Source: Chloroflexota bacterium
GTDB lineage: Bacteria; Chloroflexota; Anaerolineae; Anaerolineales; UBA11579
Assembly (NCBI GenBank): GCA_009391835.1
Contig: QWJF01000004.1
Location: 1-64,000, forward strand
Length of the DNA: 64,000 nt
Direction: 5' to 3'
In this document: positions 19,782 to 29,316 of the stretch, piece by piece
Layout: each line of letters opens with the position of its first letter
Numbering within the stretch: the stretch's first letter is position 1
Position numbers and translations under genes: made by a program
The notes under the pieces: generated by a model
What the model was told of the DNA's origin: nothing
Databases searched by the model: none
What the model saw: only the letters and a program-made list of their open reading frames with translations

Positions 19782-21065
19782 ATGGCAGAAATCGTTCGCC
19801 CGGTAAAGGGTACCCAGGATTATTACCCCGAAGAGATGGCGGTGCGCAGTTGGCTTTATGGCCGCATGCGGGCAGTCTCTGAAGCCTTTGGCTACCAGGA
19901 ATATGACGGCCCCTTTCTGGAGCGGCTGGAGCTTTACGCGGCCAAATCGGGCGAGGAATTGGTCGAGAAGCAGTCCTACGTATTTGAAGACCGCGGCGGC
20001 GAGCGGGTTACACTGCGGCCCGAGCTGACCCCGACGCTGGCGCGCATGGTGGCCGCCCGCCAGAAGCAGATGGCCTTCCCGCTACGCTGGTGGTCCTTCG
20101 GGCCCTTCTGGCGCTATGAGCGCCCGCAAAAGGGTCGCTCGCGCGAATTCTTCCAATGGAATATCGATTTGATCGGCGACGATTCGCCAGAGGGCGACGC
20201 CGAGTTGGCCGCAATTGCAGCCAGCTTCTTAAGAAGCGTGGGCCTGCGCCCGGACGAATCGCAAATCCTGGTTAACAACCGACCCCTGATGCAGCGCGAG
20301 TTGGAGGCGCTGGGGATTGCCGCCAAGCAACTTGGTGGTGTGTATAGATTGATTGACCGGCGCGATAAACTGGATGTCGCCAAGTGGGAGGCGATGGGCA
20401 AGGTGATTGGGCTGGATAAAGGTCAACTTGCGGGCCTGAGCCAACTGCTGAGCGATATCGAGCTGTGGAAGAAATCCGATTCGTTGAAACGCTTCTTTGA
20501 CGCCATTGACGCCTACGGCGTGAACGACATGGTGCGTTACGCACCGACTATCATTCGCGGCCTGGACTATTACACGGGGACGGTATTCGAAGCCTGGGAC
20601 ACGGCCGGCGATTTCCGCTCCATTTTCGGCGGTGGGCGCTACGATGATCTGGTCAATGCGGTGGGTGGCGATCCGGTGCCGGCGGTGGGTTTTGCGGTCG
20701 GCAATGTGGTGCTGACCCTGCTTCTGGAAAAACTCGGCCATGTCCCCGCCCTGGGCAGTACACCCGCCCCGGTGTATGTGACACTGTTTGACGCTGACAG
20801 CTTGACGGCCTCGCTGACGCTGGCCAGCGAGTTGCGCGTGGCGGGCCTCAACGTGACCAGCCACCTCAGCCCGGACAAGCTGCAAAAGCAATTCAAACAG
20901 GCCGACCGGCTGGGGGCCAAAATCGTGGTGATTCTGGGGCCGGAGGAAGCCGCTCAAGGCCAGGTAAGTTTCAAGGAACTGGCGGGCGGAGAGCAGCAAA
21001 GCGTGGCGCGTGGGCAGGCGGCTGCGGCCATTGGGCGGCTGCTTGAATCGGCGCAGGGCACATGA
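19782..21065 (+). CDS. hisS: Histidine--tRNA ligase
   Basis: PVKGTQDYYPEEM, TLRPELTPTLARM, FGPFWRYERPQKGRSREFFQWNIDLIG, RGLDYYTGTVFE. Confidence 0.92.
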   Translation: MAEIVRPVKGTQDYYPEEMAVRSWLYGRMRAVSEAFGYQEYDGPFLERLELYAAKSGEELVEKQSYVFEDRGGERVTLRPELTPTLARMVAARQKQMAFPLRWWSFGPFWRYERPQKGRSREFFQWNIDLIGDDSPEGDAELAAIAASFLRSVGLRPDESQILVNNRPLMQRELEALGIAAKQLGGVYRLIDRRDKLDVAKWEAMGKVIGLDKGQLAGLSQLLSDIELWKKSDSLKRFFDAIDAYGVNDMVRYAPTIIRGLDYYTGTVFEAWDTAGDFRSIFGGGRYDDLVNAVGGDPVPAVGFAVGNVVLTLLLEKLGHVPALGSTPAPVYVTLFDADSLTASLTLASELRVAGLNVTSHLSPDKLQKQFKQADRLGAKIVVILGPEEAAQGQVSFKELAGGEQQSVARGQAAAAIGRLLESAQGT

Positions 21066-21081
21066 TAAAATACGAAATCCT

Positions 21082-21158
21082 GGTGGGTGTAGCTCAATCG
21101 GTAGAGCACCGCACTGTGACTGCGGGGGCTGCGGGTTCAAGTCCCGTCATCCACCCCA
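21082..21158 (+). tRNA. tRNA-His (GTG anticodon), encoded CCA, G-1
   Basis: Cloverleaf readable: GTGGGTG acceptor, GCTC...GAGC D-arm, CCGCA-CTGTGAC-TGCGG anticodon arm, GTTCAAGTC T-loop, CATCCAC + C73 + CCA. Confidence 0.93.
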
Positions 21159-21186
21159 AAAATCGGCCCGCGTAGGCCGATTTTTA
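21158..21186 (+). terminator. Intrinsic terminator after hisS/tRNA-His
   Basis: AAAAATCGGCC-CGCGTA-GGCCGATTTTT, perfect 11-bp stem. Confidence 0.85.
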
Positions 21187-21203
21187 ACTTAAGCCAGGTA
21201 GCA

Positions 21204-21746
21204 ATGGATATCCGTATCGAGCCCTTCAACCCGGGCAACCGGGAAGATTTCTTCGACTTTCACAGCCGGGTGGGGGGCGAATGCTTCTGCACCGCGTGGT
21301 GGACGCCCACCTGGGAGGAATACGCCCAAGCCAGTGCCGAGGACAATCTGGCGCGGCGCGAAAAGCTGCTCGGCGAGGGCGAATACGACGGCTATCTGAT
21401 TTACGCAGACGACAAGGTGGCGGGCTGGTGCCAGGTGGGACAGCGAGACCGGCTCGGCAAGGTGCTGGAGCAATTCACGTTGACCTTTGAGCCGCGTACC
21501 TGGGCGATTACCTGCTTCCAGATCGATCCCACCTATCAGCGCCAGGGGCTGGCTGCCGCATTGCTGGAAGCAGTGATTCGAGATCTGGGCCAGCGCGGCG
21601 TCAAACGGCTGGAGGCCTTTCCTAAAATAGATATCAACCTGCCCGGCCACCAGCAGTGGACCGGTCCGATAACTTTGTATGAAAAAGCGGGCTTCAAAAA
21701 GCTGCGCGACAACCGCTCACGCGCAGTGTTCGTGTACGAATTTTAG
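21204..21746 (+). CDS. GNAT family N-acetyltransferase
   Basis: QIDPTYQRQGLAAALLEAVIRDLGQRG...LYEKAGFKKLR. Confidence 0.8.
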   Translation: MDIRIEPFNPGNREDFFDFHSRVGGECFCTAWWTPTWEEYAQASAEDNLARREKLLGEGEYDGYLIYADDKVAGWCQVGQRDRLGKVLEQFTLTFEPRTWAITCFQIDPTYQRQGLAAALLEAVIRDLGQRGVKRLEAFPKIDINLPGHQQWTGPITLYEKAGFKKLRDNRSRAVFVYEF

Positions 21747-22126
21747 GGCTGGGCGCGCTCCAGGCGCGCCACCAGCATTTCGTTGAGCGCTTCGCGGGCC
21801 GCAGGCAGGGTTTGCAGCGCGCTCCAATTGCCCACAAATTCTTGGGCCGAAAGCGGCTCAATCAACGCCAGGAAGGGATCCTGGGTCAGGGGGCGGCCCT
21901 TGATGCTGGTCGCTTGCCAGCGCGGGCTCAGTTCGTCCGCAAATTGTGGGTAGCGGGCGGCCAACTGCTCGCGCAGGTACACGTATTCGGCAATCTGATC
22001 CGCTTCCGCCCCACCCGCCTTGTAGACCTCAATCAGCAGCGCCTCAAGCGCATCCCAATCCGCCACGAAGGTATGCAGCGGCGCATCGTCGATTTGCTTG
22101 AGCAGCGCCTGGGTGACAGGATTCAT
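21743..22126 (-). CDS. Hypothetical protein
   Basis: ORF with a 4-bp overlap with the upstream YihY gene; MNPVTQALLKQIDDAPLHTF. Confidence 0.55.
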   Translation of the reverse strand: MNPVTQALLKQIDDAPLHTFVADWDALEALLIEVYKAGGAEADQIAEYVYLREQLAARYPQFADELSPRWQATSIKGRPLTQDPFLALIEPLSAQEFVGNWSALQTLPAAREALNEMLVARLERAQP

Positions 22127-22962
22127 GCGGAGTCCTTACGGCGCTTGAAGAGCGGGCTGCGCTCGAGGGCCGCGCCGAATTCGCCACCCAGCAGGAAAAG
22201 CGTGCCGACCACGAAGGTCCATAAGGCCAGATAGAGGATCCAGCTGAGCGAGCCGTAGACCGCGCCGTAGTTGGTGAAGGCCGAGTGCAGGTAGATGTCG
22301 ATGATGCTGCGAGCCAGCACGAGCAGCAGGCTGGCGAAGAGGGCGCCGCCCAGGGCGGGCAGGGCCGGCACACTCCGATTAGGGAAGACGCGATAGAGCA
22401 AATAGGCGGTCAGCACGATAATGGCGAAACCAGCCAGGCCGCTGAGGCGCTCAACGCCGGGCAGCGGCGCCGCCTCTAAGAGGAGCGAGATGACCGGCCC
22501 CAAAGCGAGTGTCGCCAAGAAGGCCACGCTCAAGATCAGGATGGGAGCCGAAGCCAGTAAGCGGCGGCCCCAGAAGGGCCGCGAGTCGCTGCCCCAAATG
22601 CGGTTAAGTGCCGATTCGAGCACGGTGAAGACTGCCGTGGCGCTCCACAGCAAGCCTACTGCGCCAATCAACCCGATGGAGCCGCGCGATTCAAGCGCCT
22701 GATCCATGATGGACCTAAGGTTGGCGACTTCGATAGGCAGCGATTCGGCCAGCAAACGGTTGAGGAAGGCGTTGTAGCCGCCGGTGGCCAGCAGCTGGCT
22801 GCCAAGGAAAATGAGGAAGAGCAACAGGGGGAAAATCGAGAAGAGGCCATAGTAGGCCAGGGCGGCGGCCCACAGCCCACAGCGGTGCTCGTTGTAGGAA
22901 TCAAAGGTGTCTTTGAGGATCGTCCAGGCAAGCTCGGGTTGGTTGCGTAACTTTAGTAGCAT
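22123..22962 (-). CDS. YihY/BrkB family membrane protein
   Basis: Multiple TM segments; AWTILKDTFDSYNEHRCGLWAAALAYYGLFSIFPLLLFLIFLGS. Confidence 0.85.
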   Translation of the reverse strand: MLLKLRNQPELAWTILKDTFDSYNEHRCGLWAAALAYYGLFSIFPLLLFLIFLGSQLLATGGYNAFLNRLLAESLPIEVANLRSIMDQALESRGSIGLIGAVGLLWSATAVFTVLESALNRIWGSDSRPFWGRRLLASAPILILSVAFLATLALGPVISLLLEAAPLPGVERLSGLAGFAIIVLTAYLLYRVFPNRSVPALPALGGALFASLLLVLARSIIDIYLHSAFTNYGAVYGSLSWILYLALWTFVVGTLFLLGGEFGAALERSPLFKRRKDSA

Positions 22963-23028
22963 GCTAGCATTGTACAACTTGATGGTAACACCACGATAAG
23001 CCTGGTGGCCGATATATAATCTACTGTG

Positions 23029-23814
23029 ATGAAGAAGACTTCGTATTTTCGCCGACGAATCCTGAGTATTTGGGAAACAATAACGAACAGGCTCGTTGGG
23101 ATATTGCGTTTTCGCCGTCTTCTGTTTTGGTTAAGTACACCCCCTGCTCTGATTATTCTTGCCCTAATTACGGTTTGGCAAATTCTAACGGGCATACCAA
23201 TACAAACGATAATAGATACTTGGAACCTAGTGCATATTTACTGGAGTGATTCAGTTCTCCCATTGTTGGGCCAGTACCCCTATCTTTATCCCCTTTGGGC
23301 GGTTGCGTTGGCGGTAATCTTTTTTCTGTTTTTAGCGTACTGGGAAACGCGCCAACCTAACGGTATCTCGATCGTCCCTGTTTCACTTAACAACTGGACC
23401 GGAATTACAGTTGAAAATAATACACATAATCGCCTAGTTGATTGCTGGGTACAGATGAGATACATTCGAAGGAAGGAGCAGGGAAGATGGGGAAGCGAAA
23501 TTTGGAGAAAGGTAAATTTAGCCTGGAGCTATGACCCTCCTCATGGAAGTGAAAGAATAACGATGGACGACGGGGAAGCTAAAAGCGCTTACTATTTTGT
23601 AGGCTACGACCCTGATGATTTTGATGAATATCATAGTCAAAACATTTTTATGGGTAGGGAAGCGGCAGGCGCGGAAGTCGTTGAAAATGGAGAATATGAG
23701 GTTTCCCTTCGTTTCGGGGGAATTAGCCTTGACAACGCGACAATCAAACGCTCAGCTTGGATGGTTCTGAGCGCCAATGGCGATGACTCGTCCATTAACG
23801 AGTTTGTTACTTAG
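23029..23814 (+). CDS. Hypothetical membrane protein in an AT-richer segment
   Basis: Two TM-like segments (LLFWLSTPPALIILALITVWQIL; LYPLWAVALAVIFFLFLAYWE); TATAAT just upstream. Confidence 0.55.
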   Translation: MKKTSYFRRRILSIWETITNRLVGILRFRRLLFWLSTPPALIILALITVWQILTGIPIQTIIDTWNLVHIYWSDSVLPLLGQYPYLYPLWAVALAVIFFLFLAYWETRQPNGISIVPVSLNNWTGITVENNTHNRLVDCWVQMRYIRRKEQGRWGSEIWRKVNLAWSYDPPHGSERITMDDGEAKSAYYFVGYDPDDFDEYHSQNIFMGREAAGAEVVENGEYEVSLRFGGISLDNATIKRSAWMVLSANGDDSSINEFVT

Positions 23815-23897
23815 CAAGAAGTTAGAAATGCACCTATTTTTTTGATAATTACAAACTCGACAATTCGAAAAATTGTTTATCCAAAAGGTAAGAACCA

Positions 23898-24941
23898 GTG
23901 AGTAAAACCCGACAAGATACTGAAACCTTGCTGGCCGGCGATATCGGCGGCACCAAGACCAACCTGGCGCTTTTCAAAGCCGGGGATGACGCCCGCCAGG
24001 CCGTGCAGGTGCGCACTTTTCAAAATGACAACTATGCCGATTTCGGCCTGCTGCTCGAAAGCTTCCTGGCGGAGAGTTCCATCCAGCCGGATGCCGTAAG
24101 CATAGGCGTGGCCGGCCCCGTGTTTGACGGCGCGGTAGAGCTGACCAATTTGGATTGGCACATTGATGGCCGCCAGTTGGTTGGGCGCTTCGGATTTCGG
24201 GGCGCCTGGCTACTCAACGACCTGCAGGCCACCGCTCGCTCAGTGCCGTTGATGGAAGATGATGATCTGCACGAGCTACAGGCGGGCAAACCCACAGCAC
24301 GGGGTCCCGTGGCGGTGATTGCCCCGGGCACCGGGCTGGGCGAGGGCTACCTCACTTGGCGCGGCGACGAAGCGCTGGCGCATGCCGGCGAAGGCGGGCA
24401 TGCCGATTTTGCACCGCGCAGTCCGCTTCAGGATGAGCTGCTGGCTTACTTGCGCAAGCAATTTGACCACGTGAGCTACGAGCGGGTGTGCTCGGGCATT
24501 GGTCTGCCGCACATTTACAATTTCCTGCGCGTGAGCAAGCGCGGCGAAGAACCTTATTGGCTGCAAGCCGAGTTGGAAAACGCTGAAGATGCGACCCCGG
24601 TGATTGTTGAGGCCGCAATGCGCGCAAAAGGCGACGCCCAATTGGCACAGGACGCCGTAGAGCTCTTTATTGAGGTGCTGGCGGCCGAGGCCGGCAACCT
24701 GGCGCTGAAAGTGGGCGCCACGGGGGGTGTCTTCGTGGGGGGCGGTATCCCCCCCCGCATTGTGTCGCTGCTGGATGGCGGAAGCTTTGTGCGCCATTTC
24801 AACGACAAAGGGCGCTACCGAGACTATTTAGCACGGATTCCGGTCCAAGTGATGCTGAATCCCGAAGCTGCTCTGCTGGGGGCGGCGGCTTATGGGCTGG
24901 ATGCGCTGCGAAATAAAACACTTGACGAAGGAGAACGATGA
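23898..24941 (+). CDS. glk: Glucokinase
   Basis: LLAGDIGGTKTNLALF, WLLNDLQATA, VIAPGTGLGEG, GEGGHADFAPR. Confidence 0.88.
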   Translation: MSKTRQDTETLLAGDIGGTKTNLALFKAGDDARQAVQVRTFQNDNYADFGLLLESFLAESSIQPDAVSIGVAGPVFDGAVELTNLDWHIDGRQLVGRFGFRGAWLLNDLQATARSVPLMEDDDLHELQAGKPTARGPVAVIAPGTGLGEGYLTWRGDEALAHAGEGGHADFAPRSPLQDELLAYLRKQFDHVSYERVCSGIGLPHIYNFLRVSKRGEEPYWLQAELENAEDATPVIVEAAMRAKGDAQLAQDAVELFIEVLAAEAGNLALKVGATGGVFVGGGIPPRIVSLLDGGSFVRHFNDKGRYRDYLARIPVQVMLNPEAALLGAAAYGLDALRNKTLDEGER

Positions 24942-25225
24942 TGAAAGCAATTTGGAACGGCCAGGTGTTGGCTGAAAGCGATGAAACCGTGATGGTTGAA
25001 GGCAACCATTATTTTCCACCCGATTCACTTACGAAAGAATACTTTCACGAAAGCCAATCCAACACGGTCTGTCCGTGGAAGGGCGTGGCCAGCTACTACA
25101 CGCTGGACGTAGAGGACAAAACCAACCCCGATGCAGCCTGGTACTACCCCGACCCATCGCTGGCGGCGGCCAAGATCAAAGGCTATATCGCATTTTGGCG
25201 TGGGGTTGAGGTTGTCTCCGAGTAA
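24938..25225 (+). CDS. DUF427 domain-containing protein
   Basis: VCPWKGVASYYTLDVEDK...AAWYYPDP; 4-bp overlap with glk. Confidence 0.85.
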   Translation: MMKAIWNGQVLAESDETVMVEGNHYFPPDSLTKEYFHESQSNTVCPWKGVASYYTLDVEDKTNPDAAWYYPDPSLAAAKIKGYIAFWRGVEVVSE

Positions 25226-25251
25226 TTTCGCAGTGGAAAATGGCGAATAGC

Positions 25252-25280
25252 TTGACTAGCGGCTATGCGCATGTTATAAT
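25252..25280 (+). promoter_or_regulatory. Sigma70-type promoter of rpoD
   Basis: TTGACT (25252-25257), 17-nt spacer, TATAAT (25275-25280). Confidence 0.8.
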
Positions 25281-25479
25281 GGTCCAGCGTGTACAAATCT
25301 TAACTCTTTCCACCTAACGCTCATTTTTTTTATCGAAATATTACGACAAGGGGCCGGGTTCGTATGCCTGCCTGCCAGGAGCATGAATGAACTAGGCTTT
25401 GCACTTGGCTTTGCACCTGTCTTTATCATGTGGGCTTAAGCAAAAGCCCGTATGCTGCTTTTGGAGGTAGTTTTTTAGT

Positions 25480-26682
25480 ATGACAGTGAAAACAATTGAA
25501 GCATTTGAGAACGAGACAATCGAGGAAGATTCCCTACAGAAGTTGCTCGAATTCGGGCGTAAGCAGGGTTTTGTAACTATTGACGACGTGCTGCGCATGG
25601 TGCCGGGCGAACGGCGTCAGGCGGAACAGCTCGAAGAGATCTTCGAGACTTTGTTGAGCGAAGGTATTCCGCTTGCGGATGAAGATGCCGAACAAGCGGT
25701 TGACGACGACAGCGAAGACGAGGAAGACGAAAGCCCCAAAAGCAAGATCGACGACGATCCGCTGGCCGAGGCCGAGATCGGCGATTTGGTGCGCCTCTAT
25801 TTCAACGAGGCCGCCAGCGTTCCTTTGCTGACCGGCAGCGAAGAAGTGACGCTGGCTAAAGCGATGGAACGCGGCCGTGAGGCGCGCGAAGAGCTGGCCG
25901 AGCAAGGCTTGAACGCCGCCCGCCGTCAGGAACTGCTCACCGTTGTGCAGGAGGGCTGGGATGCCCGCCAGCACCTGGTAGTGGCTAACTCGCGGCTGGT
26001 GATCAGCATTGCCAAGAAGAATATGAACCGTGGCCTGCCGCTGATTGATTTGATCCAGGAAGGCAATATCGGCCTGATGCGCGCCGCCAAAAAGTTTGAT
26101 TACAAGCGCGGCTTCAAATTCAGCACCTATGCCACCTGGTGGATTCGCCAGGCAATTACGCGGGCGATCTCGAACAAGAGCCGCACGATCCGCATTCCAG
26201 CGCATATGGGCGATAAAATCGCCAAGTTGATGCGCACCAAGAACATCATGAAACAGCAGCTGCACCGCGAGCCCTCTCTGGATGAGCTTGCCCAGCGGCT
26301 GGAGATTCCACCCAGTGAGGTGGAGCTGATCAGCAAGGCGGCCTATCAGCCGCATTCGCTGGAGACGCCCATCGGCAACGATGAGGATTCGGTGCTCGGC
26401 GAACTGATCGAAGATGAGTCCGCCCCCTCCCCCGAGGACAGCACCACTCAGACGCTGATGGAAGAAGACCTGGCTCGCGCCATTGACGATACCCTGCCGC
26501 TGCGTGAAGCGCGCATTCTACGCCTGCGCTTCGGCCTGGACGATGGACGTGTGCACAGCCTCAGCGATGTGGGCCGCAAACTGGGCGTGACGCGCGAGCG
26601 TGTGCGCCAGATTGAAGCTCAGGCGCTGCGCAAATTGCGCGATCCGCGCGTGCGCTCCCGCCTCAGCGACTACATGAACTGA
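25480..26682 (+). CDS. rpoD: Primary RNA polymerase sigma factor (RpoD/SigA)
   Basis: NLRLV-type region ([64 protein letters not shown]), region 4 [20 protein letters not shown]. Confidence 0.93.
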   Translation: MTVKTIEAFENETIEEDSLQKLLEFGRKQGFVTIDDVLRMVPGERRQAEQLEEIFETLLSEGIPLADEDAEQAVDDDSEDEEDESPKSKIDDDPLAEAEIGDLVRLYFNEAASVPLLTGSEEVTLAKAMERGREAREELAEQGLNAARRQELLTVVQEGWDARQHLVVANSRLVISIAKKNMNRGLPLIDLIQEGNIGLMRAAKKFDYKRGFKFSTYATWWIRQAITRAISNKSRTIRIPAHMGDKIAKLMRTKNIMKQQLHREPSLDELAQRLEIPPSEVELISKAAYQPHSLETPIGNDEDSVLGELIEDESAPSPEDSTTQTLMEEDLARAIDDTLPLREARILRLRFGLDDGRVHSLSDVGRKLGVTRERVRQIEAQALRKLRDPRVRSRLSDYMN

Positions 26683-26700
26683 GCCCAACGTCAAGAAAGG

Positions 26701-26729
26701 AACAGGCAGCCAATGGCTGCCTGTTTTAT
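26701..26729 (+). terminator. Intrinsic terminator of rpoD
   Basis: AACAGGCAGCCAATGGCTGCCTGTTTTATT. Confidence 0.8.
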
Positions 26730-26754
26730 TTAAGGCCGACAGTATAATTATTGG

Positions 26755-27690
26755 ATGGCTGCCACAACCGAACTGATTGACCACAAATCCACCGATTTCT
26801 TCTGCTCGATCCACTCCAGAAACGCCAACGAAAGCCTACTGGGCAGTGCCCCGCGCTCCGACGTCTGGTTCCTGCTTGAATATGCCGGCCGCTGGGGCAG
26901 CAAGGCCTTCAAAGAAAGTTCGGTCTCTGATGCGATCAAAACGCAGGTAAACCAACAGCTCAACACAATCCCGAACGCGCGGTTGCTGCTGATTAAGCAG
27001 GACGGGCGAGCACAGGACGGCTTCGCGTTTTACGTAGCGCGCGCCACAGCCACCCCACCCCAACTCTACCGCTTCAGCCTCGACGATTACGACGACCTGC
27101 TGGATATCAATCTGGTGGGGTTGGCGCGGGGCGATGCGCAATTTGACGCCCACATGAGCGAGGAGCCGCTCTTCGCCGTGTGCACCAACGGGCTGCGCGA
27201 CCAATGCTGCGCGCTGAACGGCGTGGCGGCCTACCAGGCGCTGAGCGCCGAATTTGGCGCACCCATTTGGCAAAGCACCCATCACGGCGGCCATCGTTTT
27301 TCGGCGAATATGCTGTGCATGCCTTATGGCTTGTCCTACGGACACATGGATATAGCGGAGCACCCCGCCGAGATTGTGGGCGCATTGCTGGCGGGCGAAC
27401 TCCCGCTGGAGAATCTGCGCGGGCGCAGCATTTATGATGAGGGGGTGCAGGCGGCGGAAGGTCTGTTGCGGGCGGCGAGCGGACTGCGCGGCGTGAACGA
27501 GCTAGGCTTTGTCGAGGCGCAGGCCGTGTCCGGTGGGGAGCAAGCGGTGCGCTTCGAGGACGCCGCGGGGCGCACGCACCGAGTCCGTATACGCGAGCAT
27601 GTCAGCGAAACCCTGGCTTACGTATCCTGCGTAGGCGACAAGCAAGCGCCGCTGATTAACTACGAACTTATCCAACACGAAATCGAATAA
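26755..27690 (+). CDS. Sucrase/ferredoxin-like family protein
   Basis: FAVCTNGLRDQCCALNG...HHGGHRFSANMLCMPYGLSYGHMD. Confidence 0.85.
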   Translation: MAATTELIDHKSTDFFCSIHSRNANESLLGSAPRSDVWFLLEYAGRWGSKAFKESSVSDAIKTQVNQQLNTIPNARLLLIKQDGRAQDGFAFYVARATATPPQLYRFSLDDYDDLLDINLVGLARGDAQFDAHMSEEPLFAVCTNGLRDQCCALNGVAAYQALSAEFGAPIWQSTHHGGHRFSANMLCMPYGLSYGHMDIAEHPAEIVGALLAGELPLENLRGRSIYDEGVQAAEGLLRAASGLRGVNELGFVEAQAVSGGEQAVRFEDAAGRTHRVRIREHVSETLAYVSCVGDKQAPLINYELIQHEIE

Positions 27691-27706
27691 GCTGCAAGGA
27701 GAGACT

Positions 27707-29233
27707 GTGAACGCGCTATTAAAGAAACTCAATATTCAGGAGATCAACCCCGGGGCCTGCACCGGCCCGGATGGCTGGATCGAAGACGCCAAAGGTGAGA
27801 CCCTGGTTTCCTACAACCCGAGCACCGGCGAGCCGATTGCCAGCGTGGTGCAGGCCACGCCGCAGAGCTATGAAGAAGTGGTGGCCGCCTCGCAGGCCGG
27901 GTTTGAAACCTGGCGCGAGGTCCCGGCCCCGATCCGCGGCCAGGTGGTACGCGATCTGGGCGAAGCCGTGCGCGAGCTCAAAGAGCCGCTGGGCGATTTG
28001 ATTTCGCTGGAGATGGGCAAGATCCGCGCAGAAGGGCACGGCGAAGTGCAGGAGATGATTGATATTTGCGATTTCGCCGTGGGCCTCTCACGCCAGCTAT
28101 ACGGCCTCACCATGCACTCCGAGCGGCCCAACCACCGCATGTATGAACAGTGGCATCCGCTGGGCCCCGTCGGCGTGATCACCGCATTTAATTTCCCGGT
28201 GGCGGTGTGGTCGTGGAACTCGATGATTGCGGCGGTCTGCGGCGATACGGTGATCTGGAAACCCTCCGAGCTGGCCCCGCTGACCGCGATCGCTATGCAG
28301 CACATCAGCAACCGGGTGATGGCCGACCACGGCCTGGATGGCATCTTCACGCTGGTAGCCGGCACCGGCAAGGATGTGGGCGAGTTGCTGATCAATGACA
28401 CGCGCGTGCCCTTGATCTCCTTTACCGGCTCCACCAAAGTGGGCCGCCACATCGGCGAAACGGTGGCGCGCCGCTTTGGGCGCACCGTTCTCGAATTGGG
28501 CGGCAACAACGCCATTATTGTGGCCCCGGACGCCAACCTGGATCTGGCGGTGCGCGGGATTCTCTTCGGCGCGGTGGGCACCGCCGGGCAGCGCTGCACC
28601 AGCACGCGGCGCATCATCGCCCACAAGTCCGTTGTCGGCGATTTGAGCGAGCGCCTGGTGGATGCCTACCAGCAGGTGCAGATTGGCGATCCGCTGGAGA
28701 AAGGCACCCTGATGGGGCCGCTGGTGACCGAAAGCGCGGTGGACAAGATGTTCGGCGCGCTGGAACGCGTGCGGCAGGAAGGCGGCGAAGTACTGGTGGG
28801 CGGCAAACGCGTGGAGGGCCGCAAGGGCAACTTCGTGGAGCCAACCATCGTGCGCATGCCCGCCCAAAGCGAGATTGTGCGCGAGGAAACCTTTGCGCCG
28901 ATTCTCTACATCCTCGAATACGAGGACATTGACGAGGCCATTCGTATCCACAACGATGTGCCGCAGGGGCTTTCCAGCGCGATCTTCACCGACAGCATGC
29001 AGACCGTGGAGCGCTTCCTCTCGGCGGGCGGCTCAGATTGCGGCATCGCCAACGTGAACATCGGCACCTCGGGCGCCGAAATCGGCGGGGCCTTTGGCGG
29101 CGAAAAGGAAACCGGCGGCGGGCGCGAGAGCGGCTCAGATGCCTGGAAGGCCTACATGCGTCGCCAGACCAACACGATCAACTGGAGCAGCGAGCTGCCG
29201 CTGGCGCAGGGGATTAGCTTTGGGGGCGGATAG
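27707..29233 (+). CDS. Aldehyde dehydrogenase, ALDH7-like
   Basis: FTGSTKVGRHIGETVARRFGRTVLELGGNNAIIV; catalytic AGQRCTSTRR; SGAEIGGAFGGEKETGGGRESGSDAWKAYMRRQTNTIN. Confidence 0.9.
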   Translation: MNALLKKLNIQEINPGACTGPDGWIEDAKGETLVSYNPSTGEPIASVVQATPQSYEEVVAASQAGFETWREVPAPIRGQVVRDLGEAVRELKEPLGDLISLEMGKIRAEGHGEVQEMIDICDFAVGLSRQLYGLTMHSERPNHRMYEQWHPLGPVGVITAFNFPVAVWSWNSMIAAVCGDTVIWKPSELAPLTAIAMQHISNRVMADHGLDGIFTLVAGTGKDVGELLINDTRVPLISFTGSTKVGRHIGETVARRFGRTVLELGGNNAIIVAPDANLDLAVRGILFGAVGTAGQRCTSTRRIIAHKSVVGDLSERLVDAYQQVQIGDPLEKGTLMGPLVTESAVDKMFGALERVRQEGGEVLVGGKRVEGRKGNFVEPTIVRMPAQSEIVREETFAPILYILEYEDIDEAIRIHNDVPQGLSSAIFTDSMQTVERFLSAGGSDCGIANVNIGTSGAEIGGAFGGEKETGGGRESGSDAWKAYMRRQTNTINWSSELPLAQGISFGGG

Positions 29234-29316
29234 TACAGTAGCCCTGAACTCGACTAGTTGATTTTGTCATTCCGTGCTTCACCCTAATGACAAGGGTGGG
29301 ACAATATAATTAACCC

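Noticed and set aside
20229-21140. Minus-strand 303-aa ORF antisense to hisS and overlapping tRNA-His
   Set aside because: Overlaps hisS and a clear tRNA; Gln/His/Arg-rich artefactual translation.
23820-23897. Possible riboswitch or insertion-sequence remnant in the AT-rich gap before glk
   Set aside because: No conserved aptamer-like core or terminal repeats visible; short and simply AT-rich.
28097-28951. Minus-strand 284-aa ORF antisense to the aldehyde dehydrogenase
   Set aside because: Shadow ORF of a GC-rich gene; His/Ala-rich with no family motif.
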